Part shown: positions 1 through 8,174 of the stretch, one piece after another
Position numbering within the stretch: position 1 is the stretch's first letter
Layout of the letters: each line of letters starts with the position of its first letter
Assembly (NCBI RefSeq): GCF_000775615.1
Contig: NZ_AVPG01000009.1
Span: 48,261 to 112,260 of the forward strand
Origin: Pontibacillus litoralis JSM 072002
GTDB lineage: Bacteria > Bacillota > Bacilli > Bacillales > BH030062
Length of the DNA: 64,000 nucleotides
Reading direction: 5' to 3'
Notes under the pieces: generated by a model
Databases searched by the model: none
The model's input: only the letters and a program-made list of their open reading frames with translations
Told to the model about the DNA's origin: nothing
Made by a program: the position numbers and the translations under genes

Positions 1-1
1 G

Positions 2-166
2 ATCCAAAACCTATGGTGGGCAACAGGTTACAACATCGTTGCCATCCCTCTTGCAGCAGGAGTGCTTGCACCAATTGGGGTTGTCCTAAGCCCAGCAGTT
101 GGAGCTGTATTAATGAGTTTAAGCACTATAGTCGTAGCTATCAATGCCAAATTATTAAAGGCTTAA
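2..166 (+). CDS. Heavy-metal (copper, CopB-like) P-type ATPase, C-terminal fragment
   Basis: The reading frame is open from the window edge to a TAA at 164-166 and gives the last 54 residues of a P1B-type metal-exporting ATPase. The sequence [20 protein letters not shown], followed by APIG and [16 protein letters not shown], is the last two membrane helices of this family. The MSLST-x-VVAINA ending resembles CopB-type copper exporters more than CopA. The catalytic DKTG and metal-binding CPx motifs lie upstream, outside the window, so metal specificity cannot be confirmed. Confidence 0.8.
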   Translation: MQNLWWATGYNIVAIPLAAGVLAPIGVVLSPAVGAVLMSLSTIVVAINAKLLKA

Positions 167-196
167 AAAGAAGAACCGCTATGTGTTCTTCTTTTT
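165..196. terminator. Bidirectional intrinsic terminator
   Basis: A perfect 12-bp stem (AAAAAGAAGAAC at 165-176, GTTCTTCTTTTT at 185-196) closes an 8-nt loop. A/T runs on both flanks let it serve the ATPase on plus and the MFS gene on minus, whose last codons lie inside the hairpin. Confidence 0.85.
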
Positions 197-1339
197 TAAG
201 CCAATAAAGTCTTTTTTCATACTTAGTAATTGTAGCATAATGGAAATGAGCATCATCGCAAATGCAAAATAAATTAACGTGATTGTTTTTGCACCTGTTG
301 CAATGATAACTCCACCAAGCGTTGCCCCAATTGCACTTCCTAAATAATTAATTGAACTATTAAGGGCGACTGCTGCACTGCTTTGTTTCGGTTGGTAACC
401 TATGAGAATATGTTGTTGTGGTGCTTGTGATGCCCAGCCCATTACTCCCCATATAAAGAAAGGTACATACGTGATGAAGGGGAGATTAATGACGATTGGG
501 ATGCTAATGATTGCTAAGGTTAAAGTAAATAGTATAAGGAGCATAAGTGGTTTGGATTTTTTGTAATAATCGATGAAATATCCGATTGATAAACTACCTA
601 CTAACCCTCCAAGTCCCCAGGCCCATAAGTAAAGTGTGATATCTTGAACGTCTGCTATTTCTCCTAATAAAGGAGCTAAGTACGTATAAAGTCCTAAACT
701 CGCCATGCTTGCAAAAAGTGTAATAGATACCGTGATGGTAACCCTTTTATCAATGAACATCGCTAATCTCTCTTTCCACGCCGGAGGAGGGCTAATCGGT
801 ACTTGTGGAAGTAGAATCCATATGCAGCATGCGGCAATGATACTTATTCCTACGACAACCCACATAGCAGCTTGCCAATTGAGTACATTGGCAATGTATA
901 GTCCTATAGGTACACCTAATACTGTTCCCATGCTCATTCCGCCTATGGTTAGACTTAATGCTCTTCCTTTCTGTTCAGGAAGTACAAACAAGGTTGATCC
1001 TGCTACAGCTAATGGGGAGAATAAACCAGCACCAACTCCAGCGATAGCTCGTGACAAAATAAAGATGGTGAAATTAGGTGCTAAAGCGGTTAGACCATTA
1101 GCCACTCCGAAAATTATTATAGAAATGAGTAATACTTTTTTGATTGGCTTACCAGCAAGTAATGATGCAAAAAATGGCGCAGATAAAGCATAAAATAATG
1201 TAAACACACTAACCCCTTGACCTACTTGGGCTGGCCCTCTTTGGAATGTATGGCTAATGTCAGGTATTAAGCCGGCTATAACATAAGCATCAAACCCTAG
1301 TGCGAACATTCCTATCGCTAAAATAATAACCTTTTTCAT
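179..1339 (-). CDS. MFS transporter, DHA/AraJ-like efflux permease
   Basis: A 386-residue protein with about 12 hydrophobic helices, the usual length for drug:H+ antiporter-type MFS permeases. It begins MKKVIILAIGMFALGFDAYVIAGLIPDIS, the family's first helix. A loop 2-3 motif (ASLLAGKPIKKV) and an RAIAGVGAGLFSPLA helix-4 segment, resembling MFS motif B, follow. It probably exports a small molecule; the substrate cannot be read from sequence. It is divergent from a LysR regulator over a 125-bp gap with two palindromes, the classical arrangement for a LysR-controlled transporter. Confidence 0.85.
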   Translation of the reverse strand: MKKVIILAIGMFALGFDAYVIAGLIPDISHTFQRGPAQVGQGVSVFTLFYALSAPFFASLLAGKPIKKVLLISIIIFGVANGLTALAPNFTIFILSRAIAGVGAGLFSPLAVAGSTLFVLPEQKGRALSLTIGGMSMGTVLGVPIGLYIANVLNWQAAMWVVVGISIIAACCIWILLPQVPISPPPAWKERLAMFIDKRVTITVSITLFASMASLGLYTYLAPLLGEIADVQDITLYLWAWGLGGLVGSLSIGYFIDYYKKSKPLMLLILFTLTLAIISIPIVINLPFITYVPFFIWGVMGWASQAPQQHILIGYQPKQSSAAVALNSSINYLGSAIGATLGGVIIATGAKTITLIYFAFAMMLISIMLQLLSMKKDFIGLKKKNT

Positions 1340-1372
1340 AGATGCCTCACCTTCTTGTTAATGAAATGGAAC

Positions 1373-1402
1373 AAGAACGCGTTCTTATCGATTGATATCA
1401 AT
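1373..1402. promoter_or_regulatory. Two adjacent palindromes between MFS and LysR genes
   Basis: AAGAACGCGTTCTT (1373-1386) is a perfect 14-bp palindrome and ATTGATATCAAT (1391-1402) a perfect 12-bp palindrome, four bases apart. They lie in the divergent intergenic region. The second has the T-N11-A form expected of LysR-type operators. Binding by the adjacent LysR protein is inference. Confidence 0.5.
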
Positions 1403-1464
1403 TAATGTTAGTATACTAGTGAGTAATGAATAATTAAAATGAATCATTATCATATAAAGGATGA

Positions 1465-2322
1465 ATGATATTAATGACACTAGTGAAGTATGAAATATTT
1501 GAAGAGGTCATCAAAACAGGTAGCTTTACAAGAGCTTCAGAAAAATTAAACCTTACGCAGTCAGCAGTGAGTCATGCTATTTCAAGTTTAGAAAAGGAAT
1601 TAGGAGTCACATTATTTATAAGAGAAGCAAAAAGTATTAAGCTAACGGAAAATGGATCGAAAGCTTATGAATCTATTGAACAAATACTCCAGTTAAACCG
1701 TAATCTATTGCAAACGAATTTCTCCAGCTCACCTCCTTTACCAAGAGTTCTGAAGGTGGGTGGTTTTTCTAGTGTTAACAAACAAATGCTACCAAAAATT
1801 ATTAAAAAATTTAACAAGTCCTATCCATCGATTCAAGTGGCTCTTTTTGAAGGGACCTATGATGAAATTGATGATTGGGTGGAGCATGGGGTTGTTGATG
1901 TGGGCTTTACGAACAAACAAAGGGATAACGTCATATGCATACCGTTTTTACAAGATGAATTATTATTAGCGTCATCTATAAATAGGGAAGAATCGATTGA
2001 TGAGTTACTACAATCGAATAGCATAATTATGCCGACAGCCCCGTACCGAGAACAAATTGAGAAATACTTTCGACAGCATGACCTTACACCTACTATCCAT
2101 TCCTACATTAGTGATTGTCACACCATCGTAAAGATGATAAGTCTTAATCTTGGTATCTCTATTGGTCCCAAGTTGTACTTAACATTATTTGAAGATTTAT
2201 ATTTATACCCGCTCGGGGACTCTTATTACCGACAAATCTATTTAACATATCGTAACCCATCTAACAATGAGCAATATATAGAGGAGTTTGTAAATATAGC
2301 GAGAAGAATCTTTTCATATTAA
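1465..2322 (+). CDS. LysR-family transcriptional regulator
   Basis: A 285-residue protein with an N-terminal winged helix (about residues 5-65) carrying the LysR signature FTRASEKLNLTQSAVSHAIS followed by SLEKELGVTLFIRE. A periplasmic-binding-like effector domain follows (about 90-285). The start at 1465 has AAAGG four bases upstream; an in-frame ATG at 1474 is an alternative with better spacing. It is divergent from the MFS gene and probably regulates it and itself; the inducer is unknown. Confidence 0.85.
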   Translation: MILMTLVKYEIFEEVIKTGSFTRASEKLNLTQSAVSHAISSLEKELGVTLFIREAKSIKLTENGSKAYESIEQILQLNRNLLQTNFSSSPPLPRVLKVGGFSSVNKQMLPKIIKKFNKSYPSIQVALFEGTYDEIDDWVEHGVVDVGFTNKQRDNVICIPFLQDELLLASSINREESIDELLQSNSIIMPTAPYREQIEKYFRQHDLTPTIHSYISDCHTIVKMISLNLGISIGPKLYLTLFEDLYLYPLGDSYYRQIYLTYRNPSNNEQYIEEFVNIARRIFSY

Positions 2323-2388
2323 CATCTTGTCACAAAACCTGTTCCCTCCTCGTCTTGATTAGCAAAGGAACACAAGGAGGAATTTAAA

Positions 2389-2520
2389 ATGGAAAAAGTA
2401 TGGGACGTTGCCGTTGTTGGCGGGAGATTGGCATGGTATGTCGCAGCAAATTTCTTAGCTGAAAGTAATTTGAGGTGGAAAGTCGCTCTCGTACGGTGGA
2501 AAGTCGCTCTCGTACGGTGA
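2389..2520 (+). pseudogene. Remnant of an FAD/NAD(P)-binding oxidoreductase, running into a repeat array
   Basis: A good ribosome site (AAGGAGG, 2374-2380) precedes an ATG whose first ~28 codons read MEKVWDVAVVGGRLAWYVAA then NFLAES. This is the N-terminal beta-alpha-beta Rossmann fold of FAD-dependent oxidoreductases. The expected GxGxxG glycines are altered: GGGLAG has become GGRLAW, each explicable by one base change. After codon 28 the frame enters the tandem repeats and stops at 2518-2520. The remainder of the enzyme is absent, so this is a truncated, decayed gene. The exact family (phytoene-desaturase-like or other) cannot be told from so little. Confidence 0.65.
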
Positions 2521-2785
2521 GAAGTCGCTCTCGTCCGGTGAGAAGTCGCTCTCGCTCGGTGGAAGTCGCTCTCGCTCGGTGGAAGTCGCTCGCGTTCGCG
2601 TGGAAGTCGCTCTCGTACGGTGAGAAGTCGCTCTCGTTCGCGTGGAAGTCGCTCTCGTTCGCGTGGAAGTCGCTCTCGTCCGGTGGAAGTCGCTCGCGCT
2701 CGGTGGAAAGTCGCTCGCGCTCGGTGGAAAGTCGCTCGCGTCCGCGTGGAAGTCGCTCGCGCTCGGTGGAAGTCGCTCGCGCTCG
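2475..2785. repeat. Tandem array 1: 15 units of 20-22 bp
   Basis: Fifteen head-to-tail units share the core GTCGCTC(T/G)CG, with consensus near GTGGAAGTCGCTCTCGTACG. Length varies by one or two bases through GTGGAA/GTGGAAA/GTGAGAA and a final CG or CGC. The array is visibly more GC-rich than its surroundings. Units abut without spacers, so it is not CRISPR. It is open in several frames on both strands only because the unit lacks stop codons; I do not call those frames genes. The unit is clearly related to array 2 at 46938-47638. Confidence 0.95.
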
Positions 2786-2839
2786 CAGGAATTGGACAAG
2801 TAATTCCCTCTTTCATCATATAGATAGAAGGGGGGTGTT

Positions 2840-3343
2840 ATGGTTATGTTGTTTGGGTTTACAGTATTTTCCTTCAGTTTTGCGCATGTTTTGCTTTTGG
2901 GCTACGTACAAAAGCATAGAGGTGTGATGACTGTTATGCAAGGCATGATGGTTGCGATGACGGTTGGGATGATTGGTGGCATTTTTGTTGGTACATGGGT
3001 GGCGCTCAATTTGGATGATTTGTTTTTGGCTACGTTTATAAGCATGGGCCTTGCCATTGTATTAGGAGTAATCACAGGTATTCCGATTCATCTGTTTGCG
3101 GTGATGGATGGGGTTGTGTCTGGAGCGATGGGTGGGATGATGGGAGCCATGCTCGGCGTAATGATTATGCCAGAGCATGGGAATGTGACACTTCAGCTAC
3201 TTCTGTTGCTTCTCGTTAGTAGTTATAGTCTGGTTATCTATGCACTAGATCAAGCGCTAGGGATACATCGGAAATTGTTGCATCATCCAGTATTCCTCGT
3301 AATCATCTATTGCTTATATTTTATAATAGGTTTCATTATTTAA
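2840..3343 (+). CDS. Small multi-pass membrane protein of unknown function
   Basis: A 167-residue, strongly hydrophobic protein with about five membrane segments. It is rich in Gly and Met (GMMVAMTVGMIGGIFVGTW, then GVVSGAMGGMMGAMLGVMI). GAAGGGGGGTG precedes two in-frame ATGs (2840 and 2846); either could be used. I do not recognise a family with a known role. It follows array 1 directly and is probably monocistronic. Confidence 0.7.
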   Translation: MVMLFGFTVFSFSFAHVLLLGYVQKHRGVMTVMQGMMVAMTVGMIGGIFVGTWVALNLDDLFLATFISMGLAIVLGVITGIPIHLFAVMDGVVSGAMGGMMGAMLGVMIMPEHGNVTLQLLLLLLVSSYSLVIYALDQALGIHRKLLHHPVFLVIIYCLYFIIGFII

Positions 3344-3349
3344 ACGCAC

Positions 3350-3383
3350 TAAAGAAACCCGCTAACATTAAAGCTAGCAGGTT
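3350..3383 (-). terminator. Terminator of the metallophosphoesterase gene
   Basis: On the minus strand, AACCTGCTA and TAGCGGGTT form a 9-bp stem with one G-T pair, followed by TTCTTT. The hairpin overlaps the last codons of the minus-strand gene. Confidence 0.55.
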
Positions 3384-5113
3384 GAACTAAAATCAAATCG
3401 TTCTTTAAATGGAAAAGGTATGGTGAAATGGTCTCCTTCTCCTGTTAAATATGCAACATCAAAGTAGGTTCGTTCAGAAATCGGTAATTGGTCTACCCAA
3501 GGGGAATAGGTTTTGCAAATGATTTGGTTGTTGATTTCGTCGAATTCTGTAAAACGCATCCAGCCATTTCCGCCATGGTAGCTTGATTGATAGTCTACAA
3601 GTATTTGGATAACGGCTTGACCATTAGCGTTCTGTTTGATTTGATATGCTGCTCCGTGATTGTGCCCGCTAACTGTTAGGAATATTTGGTTATTATTAGA
3701 AATTAAATTATTCCAAAGCCATTTTCCACGCCATGTTTCAATAGGTGAGACTCCATCTCCGCTAATATCTAATATTTCATGAGATACCAGTATTGTAGGT
3801 AAAGTAGGGTGTTGCGCTAATATTTGCTCTGCCCATTTGCTATCAACTTTCAAGTGTTGCATATCGATAGCTAGAATCATATACTCATAACTTCCAGCCG
3901 ATACAATGGAATAGGAGCTATATCCTGATGCAGATGCGCCTTTATAATACGGTTTATGCGAAAATCGTTCGGGGGAATAGTAATCCAGATAAGGATCCTT
4001 ATCTCCATAATCGTGATTCCCGGCAATCGTTACATAGGCTGTGTTGCTGTCATCAAGCAATTGGATGATAGATGAAGAGTTGTGCCATTCTTCTTCTGCA
4101 TCGCTTTGGTCAACCATATCACCTAGAAATGTAGTGAATGCTAGATTTAGCTGCTGCTCGTATTCTGTTATCCATTCCACTTGTTTTTGAAACAACTCTG
4201 GCATGTATCGAACGGTTTTCTGCGGATCAGGAATAAATAAGAAGTTATAATTATGTTGCTTCGTTAATAACGGAATAGATTCATTGGTGCCATTTTCAAC
4301 AAACCCCTCTTTTTGGATTGTAGCGAACCAATGCTCTTTAGAAAGTGGTGCCCCAGTTATTCGAATGCGCTGGATACTTCCAGCAAATAACGTATCGATT
4401 TCACTTCCCCATTCAGAAGCTCCAATATTCCATCCTTTACCTGGTACATAATCAATGCCCAGCATTTCTTCCTCTGCATTACGAAAGTCCGTTACGCCAT
4501 TTATGTATAGGGTTGTATGACTCCCATCATTCACAATGGCAATATGGTACCAATCGTCTGTGCTATCAAGAGTGAAGGACCAATTCGTATCATTCGCTTG
4601 TAAATTGGTTGGGTGGCTAGACCATTGTATTTCTCGCAAACTGGAAACAGACAGTGTCGAAAGTGTTTCATGCTCACCGTCCATTTTCCCAATTGTTGCA
4701 GCATGTCCTTGTCGAGTGAGAATGCCCATCCAGCTATGCTGATCTGGTGAGAAGTCTTGTGGTAATTTCATCATCACTTCAATTGTATAGCCTGAAGGGA
4801 ACGTTGCTTCGTTTATTGGTGCTTCTGCAACAGTTTGGAAATATTGGCCGATTTTCTCACGTTTTGAATTATGAAAGTTCATATAATTGCCGTCAGCAGA
4901 CCATTGGATATAAGGTGTAGGAGGAACCCATCCTTGTTCGCTGTTGGTGATAAGCTCTAGGTCATTTCCGTTCCCGCTTGTGTCCTTTAAAGTCAAGGAA
5001 CCATCATCAATCTTGCCACTCTTCGTAAAAGCAGTGGAGAAAATCCAGTCTGCTAGGTGATTTTTTTGTAGCTTATTACATGGAGTTGTGTGTTGTGTTG
5101 AGGTATTTTCCAT
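3374..5113 (-). CDS. LamG-like domain plus calcineurin-like metallophosphoesterase
   Basis: A 579-residue protein. Residues ~20-270 look like a concanavalin A/LamG jelly-roll (DTSGNGNDL at the start, WYHIAIVNDGSHTTLYINGV in the middle). Residues ~290-570 are a calcineurin-like phosphoesterase. Metal ligands appear as PDPQ (295-298), GDMVDQ (331-336), GNHD (365-368), SHE (444-446) and GHNH (483-486). The first motif has DPQ where many relatives have DxH, as in a subgroup of Bacillus enzymes. No signal peptide is evident, which is odd for a LamG-like protein. It is probably a dinuclear-metal phosphoesterase with a carbohydrate-binding module; the substrate is unknown. Confidence 0.8.
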   Translation of the reverse strand: MENTSTQHTTPCNKLQKNHLADWIFSTAFTKSGKIDDGSLTLKDTSGNGNDLELITNSEQGWVPPTPYIQWSADGNYMNFHNSKREKIGQYFQTVAEAPINEATFPSGYTIEVMMKLPQDFSPDQHSWMGILTRQGHAATIGKMDGEHETLSTLSVSSLREIQWSSHPTNLQANDTNWSFTLDSTDDWYHIAIVNDGSHTTLYINGVTDFRNAEEEMLGIDYVPGKGWNIGASEWGSEIDTLFAGSIQRIRITGAPLSKEHWFATIQKEGFVENGTNESIPLLTKQHNYNFLFIPDPQKTVRYMPELFQKQVEWITEYEQQLNLAFTTFLGDMVDQSDAEEEWHNSSSIIQLLDDSNTAYVTIAGNHDYGDKDPYLDYYSPERFSHKPYYKGASASGYSSYSIVSAGSYEYMILAIDMQHLKVDSKWAEQILAQHPTLPTILVSHEILDISGDGVSPIETWRGKWLWNNLISNNNQIFLTVSGHNHGAAYQIKQNANGQAVIQILVDYQSSYHGGNGWMRFTEFDEINNQIICKTYSPWVDQLPISERTYFDVAYLTGEGDHFTIPFPFKERFDFSSTC

Positions 5114-5208
5114 TGAAACAATTCCTCTCTTTATGTAATTGCACTTATATTACTAATGAAACGTAAAGAGAGATATAGATTTAAGTTAAAATTATGTAAC
5201 TTTCAAAA

Positions 5209-5244
5209 GGGAAAAGCACAAGCGTTTGGAATGTCGCTTGTGCT
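5209..5244 (-). terminator. Terminator of the thi transport operon
   Basis: A perfect 10-bp stem, AGCACAAGCG (5215-5224) and CGCTTGTGCT (5235-5244), is followed on the minus strand by TTTTCCC. It lies just beyond the last gene of the operon. Confidence 0.75.
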
Positions 5245-5249
5245 GAATA

Positions 5250-5987
5250 TTAATTCATGAACTTTAGTGCACGATAAATGTCTCGTTTATATTGCAGGAA
5301 CTGTTCTGTAAGCATAATGTCTTCCTGGCGTGGTCTTGAGAAGGGGAGGATAATTTCTTTTTGCACAGATGCCGGCTTGTTCGACAATATGATAATGCGG
5401 TCAGACAAATACAGTGCTTCTTCAATGTTATGTGTTACGAATAAAATGGAGCGTTTATGCTTTTCCCAAATTGATAGTAACCAGTGTTGCATTTCTAATC
5501 GAGTGAATTCATCCAATGCAGAAAATGGTTCATCTAAACAAATGAGGTGCTGAGGACTAAGCAAGCTACGAATAAAGGAGACTCGCTGTTTCATACCACC
5601 TGAAAGCTGGCTAGGATACGCATGTTCATAGCCAGTGAGACCTGCTTTTTCTATCATTTCCTGTGCTCGTTTAGTGTCCTTTTTGCCTGCGATTTCCCCC
5701 CCTAACATCACATTTTCGAGAATAGTTCTCCACGGAAGTAACGCATGACTTTGAGGCATGTAGCTGATTGAGCCTTTTTTGCCGTTTATTGTTTTCCCAT
5801 CTAAGATAATATTTCCTGCATCTGGTGTATATAGTCCGCCAATTAAATGAAAGAGTGTGCTTTTGCCGCTACCAGAAGGACCTAAAATCGAGACAAATTC
5901 CCCCTCGTCTACCTTAAAGGAAAGGTTCTCTAAAATATGTTGACCGTCAAATGATTTTTCTAACTGTTCAATAGATAGTTTAGCCAT
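5250..5987 (-). CDS. thiZ: ThiZ-like ABC transporter ATPase for a thiamine pyrimidine precursor
   Basis: A 245-residue nitrate/taurine/thiamine-precursor-type ATPase energising the importer with ThiX and ThiY. Walker A is GPSGSGKST, the Q-loop lies in SYMPQSHALLPW, the signature is LSGGMKQR, Walker B is LICLDEPFSALD, and the switch histidine is in VTHN. The ATG at 5987 is chosen because GAGG lies nine bases upstream; the ATG at 5996 sits against that site. It overlaps thiX. The assignment rests on operon context and the Thi-box; ATPases of this group cannot be told apart alone. Confidence 0.8.
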   Translation of the reverse strand: MAKLSIEQLEKSFDGQHILENLSFKVDEGEFVSILGPSGSGKSTLFHLIGGLYTPDAGNIILDGKTINGKKGSISYMPQSHALLPWRTILENVMLGGEIAGKKDTKRAQEMIEKAGLTGYEHAYPSQLSGGMKQRVSFIRSLLSPQHLICLDEPFSALDEFTRLEMQHWLLSIWEKHKRSILFVTHNIEEALYLSDRIIILSNKPASVQKEIILPFSRPRQEDIMLTEQFLQYKRDIYRALKFMN

Positions 5988-6750
5988 GGCTTTCATCCTC
6001 TTCTTGTTTCCATTTCGTCGTTCGTTTTTCTAGCTGTGTAATCACCCCGAAAAAGAGTAAACTCATGGTCATAATGAGAACAATTGCAACAAATACGCGA
6101 TCTGTTCGGAAGGAGGAAGAGGCGAGTGTCATGTAAACACCTATTCCTTTATTTGCACCTAACCATTCCGAAATCACAGCGCCCATCACACTGTATGTTG
6201 CAGCAATCTTAAGTCCGGAGAATATGCTTGGAATTGCTTGGGGCCATTCTACTTTGCGAAATATTTGTCCATTCGTAGCTCCGGCCATTTTCATGTAATG
6301 CATGAGTTCGCGATCGGTTTGGCGAAATCCATCCATCGTAGAAACGGCAATTGGGAAAAAACAAACGAGTATAATAACAATTAGCTTCGGTAACCAGCCG
6401 AAACCGAACCAGATAACAAGTAATGGAGCTAACACGATAATCGGTATATTTTGCGATAAAATCATCAAGGGATAAACGGCTTCTCGAACGTTCGGTAATA
6501 GGTGCAGGGCAACAGCAACAAGCAGACCTACACTAGAACCAATTGTAAACCCAGTAATAGATAACAATATCGTGGATAATATGTGTTGATTATATTGCTC
6601 CCATCCATTTATTGCCTCTAACCATATGTCACTCGGGGCGGGGAGTAACCAGACAGGAATGGCAAATAAACGGCTAGCCAATTCCCATAGCACGAACAAA
6701 AGGATGAGGACCGCAGTTGGTCTCCATCCTTTTTGAATCAGATGCTTCAT
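5980..6750 (-). CDS. thiX: ThiX-like ABC transporter permease
   Basis: A 256-residue inner-membrane permease with about six helices and the BPD_transp_1 EAA loop (MKMAGATNGQIFRKVEWPQA, then IPSIFSGLKIAA) that docks on the ATPase. It starts at the ATG in the ATGA overlap with the upstream gene, so translation is coupled. In the family this component carries N-formyl-4-amino-5-aminomethyl-2-methylpyrimidine or HMP for thiamine salvage; here that follows from ThiY and the Thi-box. Confidence 0.8.
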   Translation of the reverse strand: MKHLIQKGWRPTAVLILLFVLWELASRLFAIPVWLLPAPSDIWLEAINGWEQYNQHILSTILLSITGFTIGSSVGLLVAVALHLLPNVREAVYPLMILSQNIPIIVLAPLLVIWFGFGWLPKLIVIILVCFFPIAVSTMDGFRQTDRELMHYMKMAGATNGQIFRKVEWPQAIPSIFSGLKIAATYSVMGAVISEWLGANKGIGVYMTLASSSFRTDRVFVAIVLIMTMSLLFFGVITQLEKRTTKWKQEEDESHG

Positions 6751-7040
6751 GGGCGATACTTTTCCGTTAGTTGGTTCATAGAAGCCCCTGATGGTTTGTA
6801 GAAAATCTTCACTTGGGAAATGATGCTAGGACAGCCTTTAGCAACCATTGCTTCATTCATTTTCTCAATAACAGGAAAGATGTCTGCTAAATTGCCTTCG
6901 ATTGTCGTTTCTAATGGATGAACCTCGTAAGGAAGTCCTGATTCATTAATAATCGTAATCGCTTCGTCAACATATGGAATCACATCTTCCCCATTTTGGG
7001 TTTTCGGTATAATTTGAATACTTACTAATGCATTTGCCAT
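6747..7040 (-). CDS. MTH1187/YkoF-type thiamine-binding protein
   Basis: A 97-residue small ferredoxin-like alpha/beta protein of the MTH1187/DUF77 (YqgV) family (ALVSIQIIPKTQNGEDVIPY at the start, then GLPYEVHPLETTIEGN). Relatives such as YkoF bind thiamine or its pyrimidine moiety. The ATG at 7040 is chosen because AAGGAG lies ten bases upstream; the in-frame GTG at 7049 abuts that site. It sits between thiY and thiX. A cytosolic ligand-binding role next to the importer is inference. Confidence 0.8.
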   Translation of the reverse strand: MANALVSIQIIPKTQNGEDVIPYVDEAITIINESGLPYEVHPLETTIEGNLADIFPVIEKMNEAMVAKGCPSIISQVKIFYKPSGASMNQLTEKYRP

Positions 7041-7052
7041 CCGTAACACTCC

Positions 7053-8054
7053 TTATTGTTCTGGTAGAAATTCGTTTGTATAAGCTTCTTCTACATTTAG
7101 TTGTTTATCCAGTAAATTGTTGTCAAACATCCACTCTGAATAGTTTTTCCATACTTGTGCATCCTGATGTCCCCACTGCTCAGCATCATCTTGGTATTTC
7201 GGACTTAGCCATTCTTGAGATGCTTTCACTAATTCGGCATCTAAGTCTGGAACTGCTTCGATTAATATGTTCGCAGCATCTTCAGGATTATTAATTGCGT
7301 ATTCATATCCTTTCGTTGACGCACGCATGAATGCTTCAACCGTTGCAGGATTTTCTTCAATCATAGTCTCATTCGTTGTTAAAATAGGCGTGTAGTAATC
7401 CAGTTTCTCTGAGTAGTCGGTTAAGTATTGCATGTTTAATTCCTGTTCACGCAATTCGGCTTCTATACCAGTCCAGCCATAGTATATCCATGCAAAATCA
7501 ACATCTCGCTCTACAGCCGTGAAAAAGTCTGTATTCCCCATATTAATGAATTCTACTTGATTTACATCTGCATCCTCTTTACTCATAATCGAGGAAATAA
7601 CGGCTTCTTCAACAGGAGCACCCCAGCCACCATATGTTTTCCCTTCGTAATCAGCAGGACTTGTTATATTCTTATCCTTCGGTGATGCAAAACCGGATGT
7701 GTTATGTTGAATAATTGCTCCAATCGAAACAATAGGAATATCTTGCACGCGTGCTTCTGTCAATGCTTCTTGAGCACTCACACCGAAATCTGCTTTACCA
7801 GAAGCAACGAGCTGATCTGCACCAGCTTCTCCAGGTAATTGTATTTCTACATGAAGTCCAGCCTCTTCAAAGTACCCTTTGTCTTGGGCTACATAAAGGC
7901 CAGTGTGGTTCGTATTCGGTGTCCAATCAAGGACGAGTGTTACTTCTTCTTGCTTAGGCTTCTTCACTGCATTTCCTTCTGATGATGGTGCTTCTTCATT
8001 TCCACAAGCAGTTAAGACAACTAAAGCAAAAAGAGAAAAGAATAATTTCTTCAT
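7053..8054 (-). CDS. thiY: ThiY-like substrate-binding lipoprotein
   Basis: A 333-residue lipoprotein of the NMT1/THI5-like family that captures thiamine pyrimidine precursors outside the membrane. The lipobox LTAC follows a short hydrophobic signal (MKKLFFSLFALVVLTACGN). The ligand-domain signature LVLDWTPNTNHTGLYVAQDK and ADFGVSAQE follow. The ATG at 8054 has GGAGGA upstream. The longer frame to 8135 is rejected because it would begin inside the riboswitch terminator and add 27 residues before the signal peptide. It is the first gene of the operon. Confidence 0.88.
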   Translation of the reverse strand: MKKLFFSLFALVVLTACGNEEAPSSEGNAVKKPKQEEVTLVLDWTPNTNHTGLYVAQDKGYFEEAGLHVEIQLPGEAGADQLVASGKADFGVSAQEALTEARVQDIPIVSIGAIIQHNTSGFASPKDKNITSPADYEGKTYGGWGAPVEEAVISSIMSKEDADVNQVEFINMGNTDFFTAVERDVDFAWIYYGWTGIEAELREQELNMQYLTDYSEKLDYYTPILTTNETMIEENPATVEAFMRASTKGYEYAINNPEDAANILIEAVPDLDAELVKASQEWLSPKYQDDAEQWGHQDAQVWKNYSEWMFDNNLLDKQLNVEEAYTNEFLPEQ

Positions 8055-8113
8055 GTTGCGTCCTCCATTCATTAAAAAATCGCATAAAAATGAGAGGTAT
8101 TCGATTGAGAACA

Positions 8114-8146
8114 TAAAAAAACATCCTAGATTCATACCTAGGATGT
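8114..8146 (-). terminator. Riboswitch-linked terminator ahead of thiY
   Basis: ACATCCTAG and CTAGGATGT form a perfect 9-bp stem (8121-8129, 8138-8146), followed on the minus strand by seven T residues. It lies between the Thi-box aptamer and the thiY start, so it is the likely expression platform. Confidence 0.88.
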
Positions 8147-8174
8147 GCAGCTTACACGTTTATGTAATCGTCAC

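Noticed and set aside
705..1193. Plus-strand open frame antisense to the MFS gene
   Set aside because: It mirrors a clear membrane transporter and shows no domain or ribosome site.
2319..2927. Several overlapping long open frames on both strands through array 1
   Set aside because: They encode only the repeat unit in different frames (Arg/Ser/Thr-rich), have no consistent ribosome site, and are open because the unit has no stop codon.
8055..8135. 27-residue N-terminal extension of ThiY
   Set aside because: It would begin in the riboswitch terminator and place sequence before a normal lipoprotein signal; the ATG at 8054 has a proper ribosome site.
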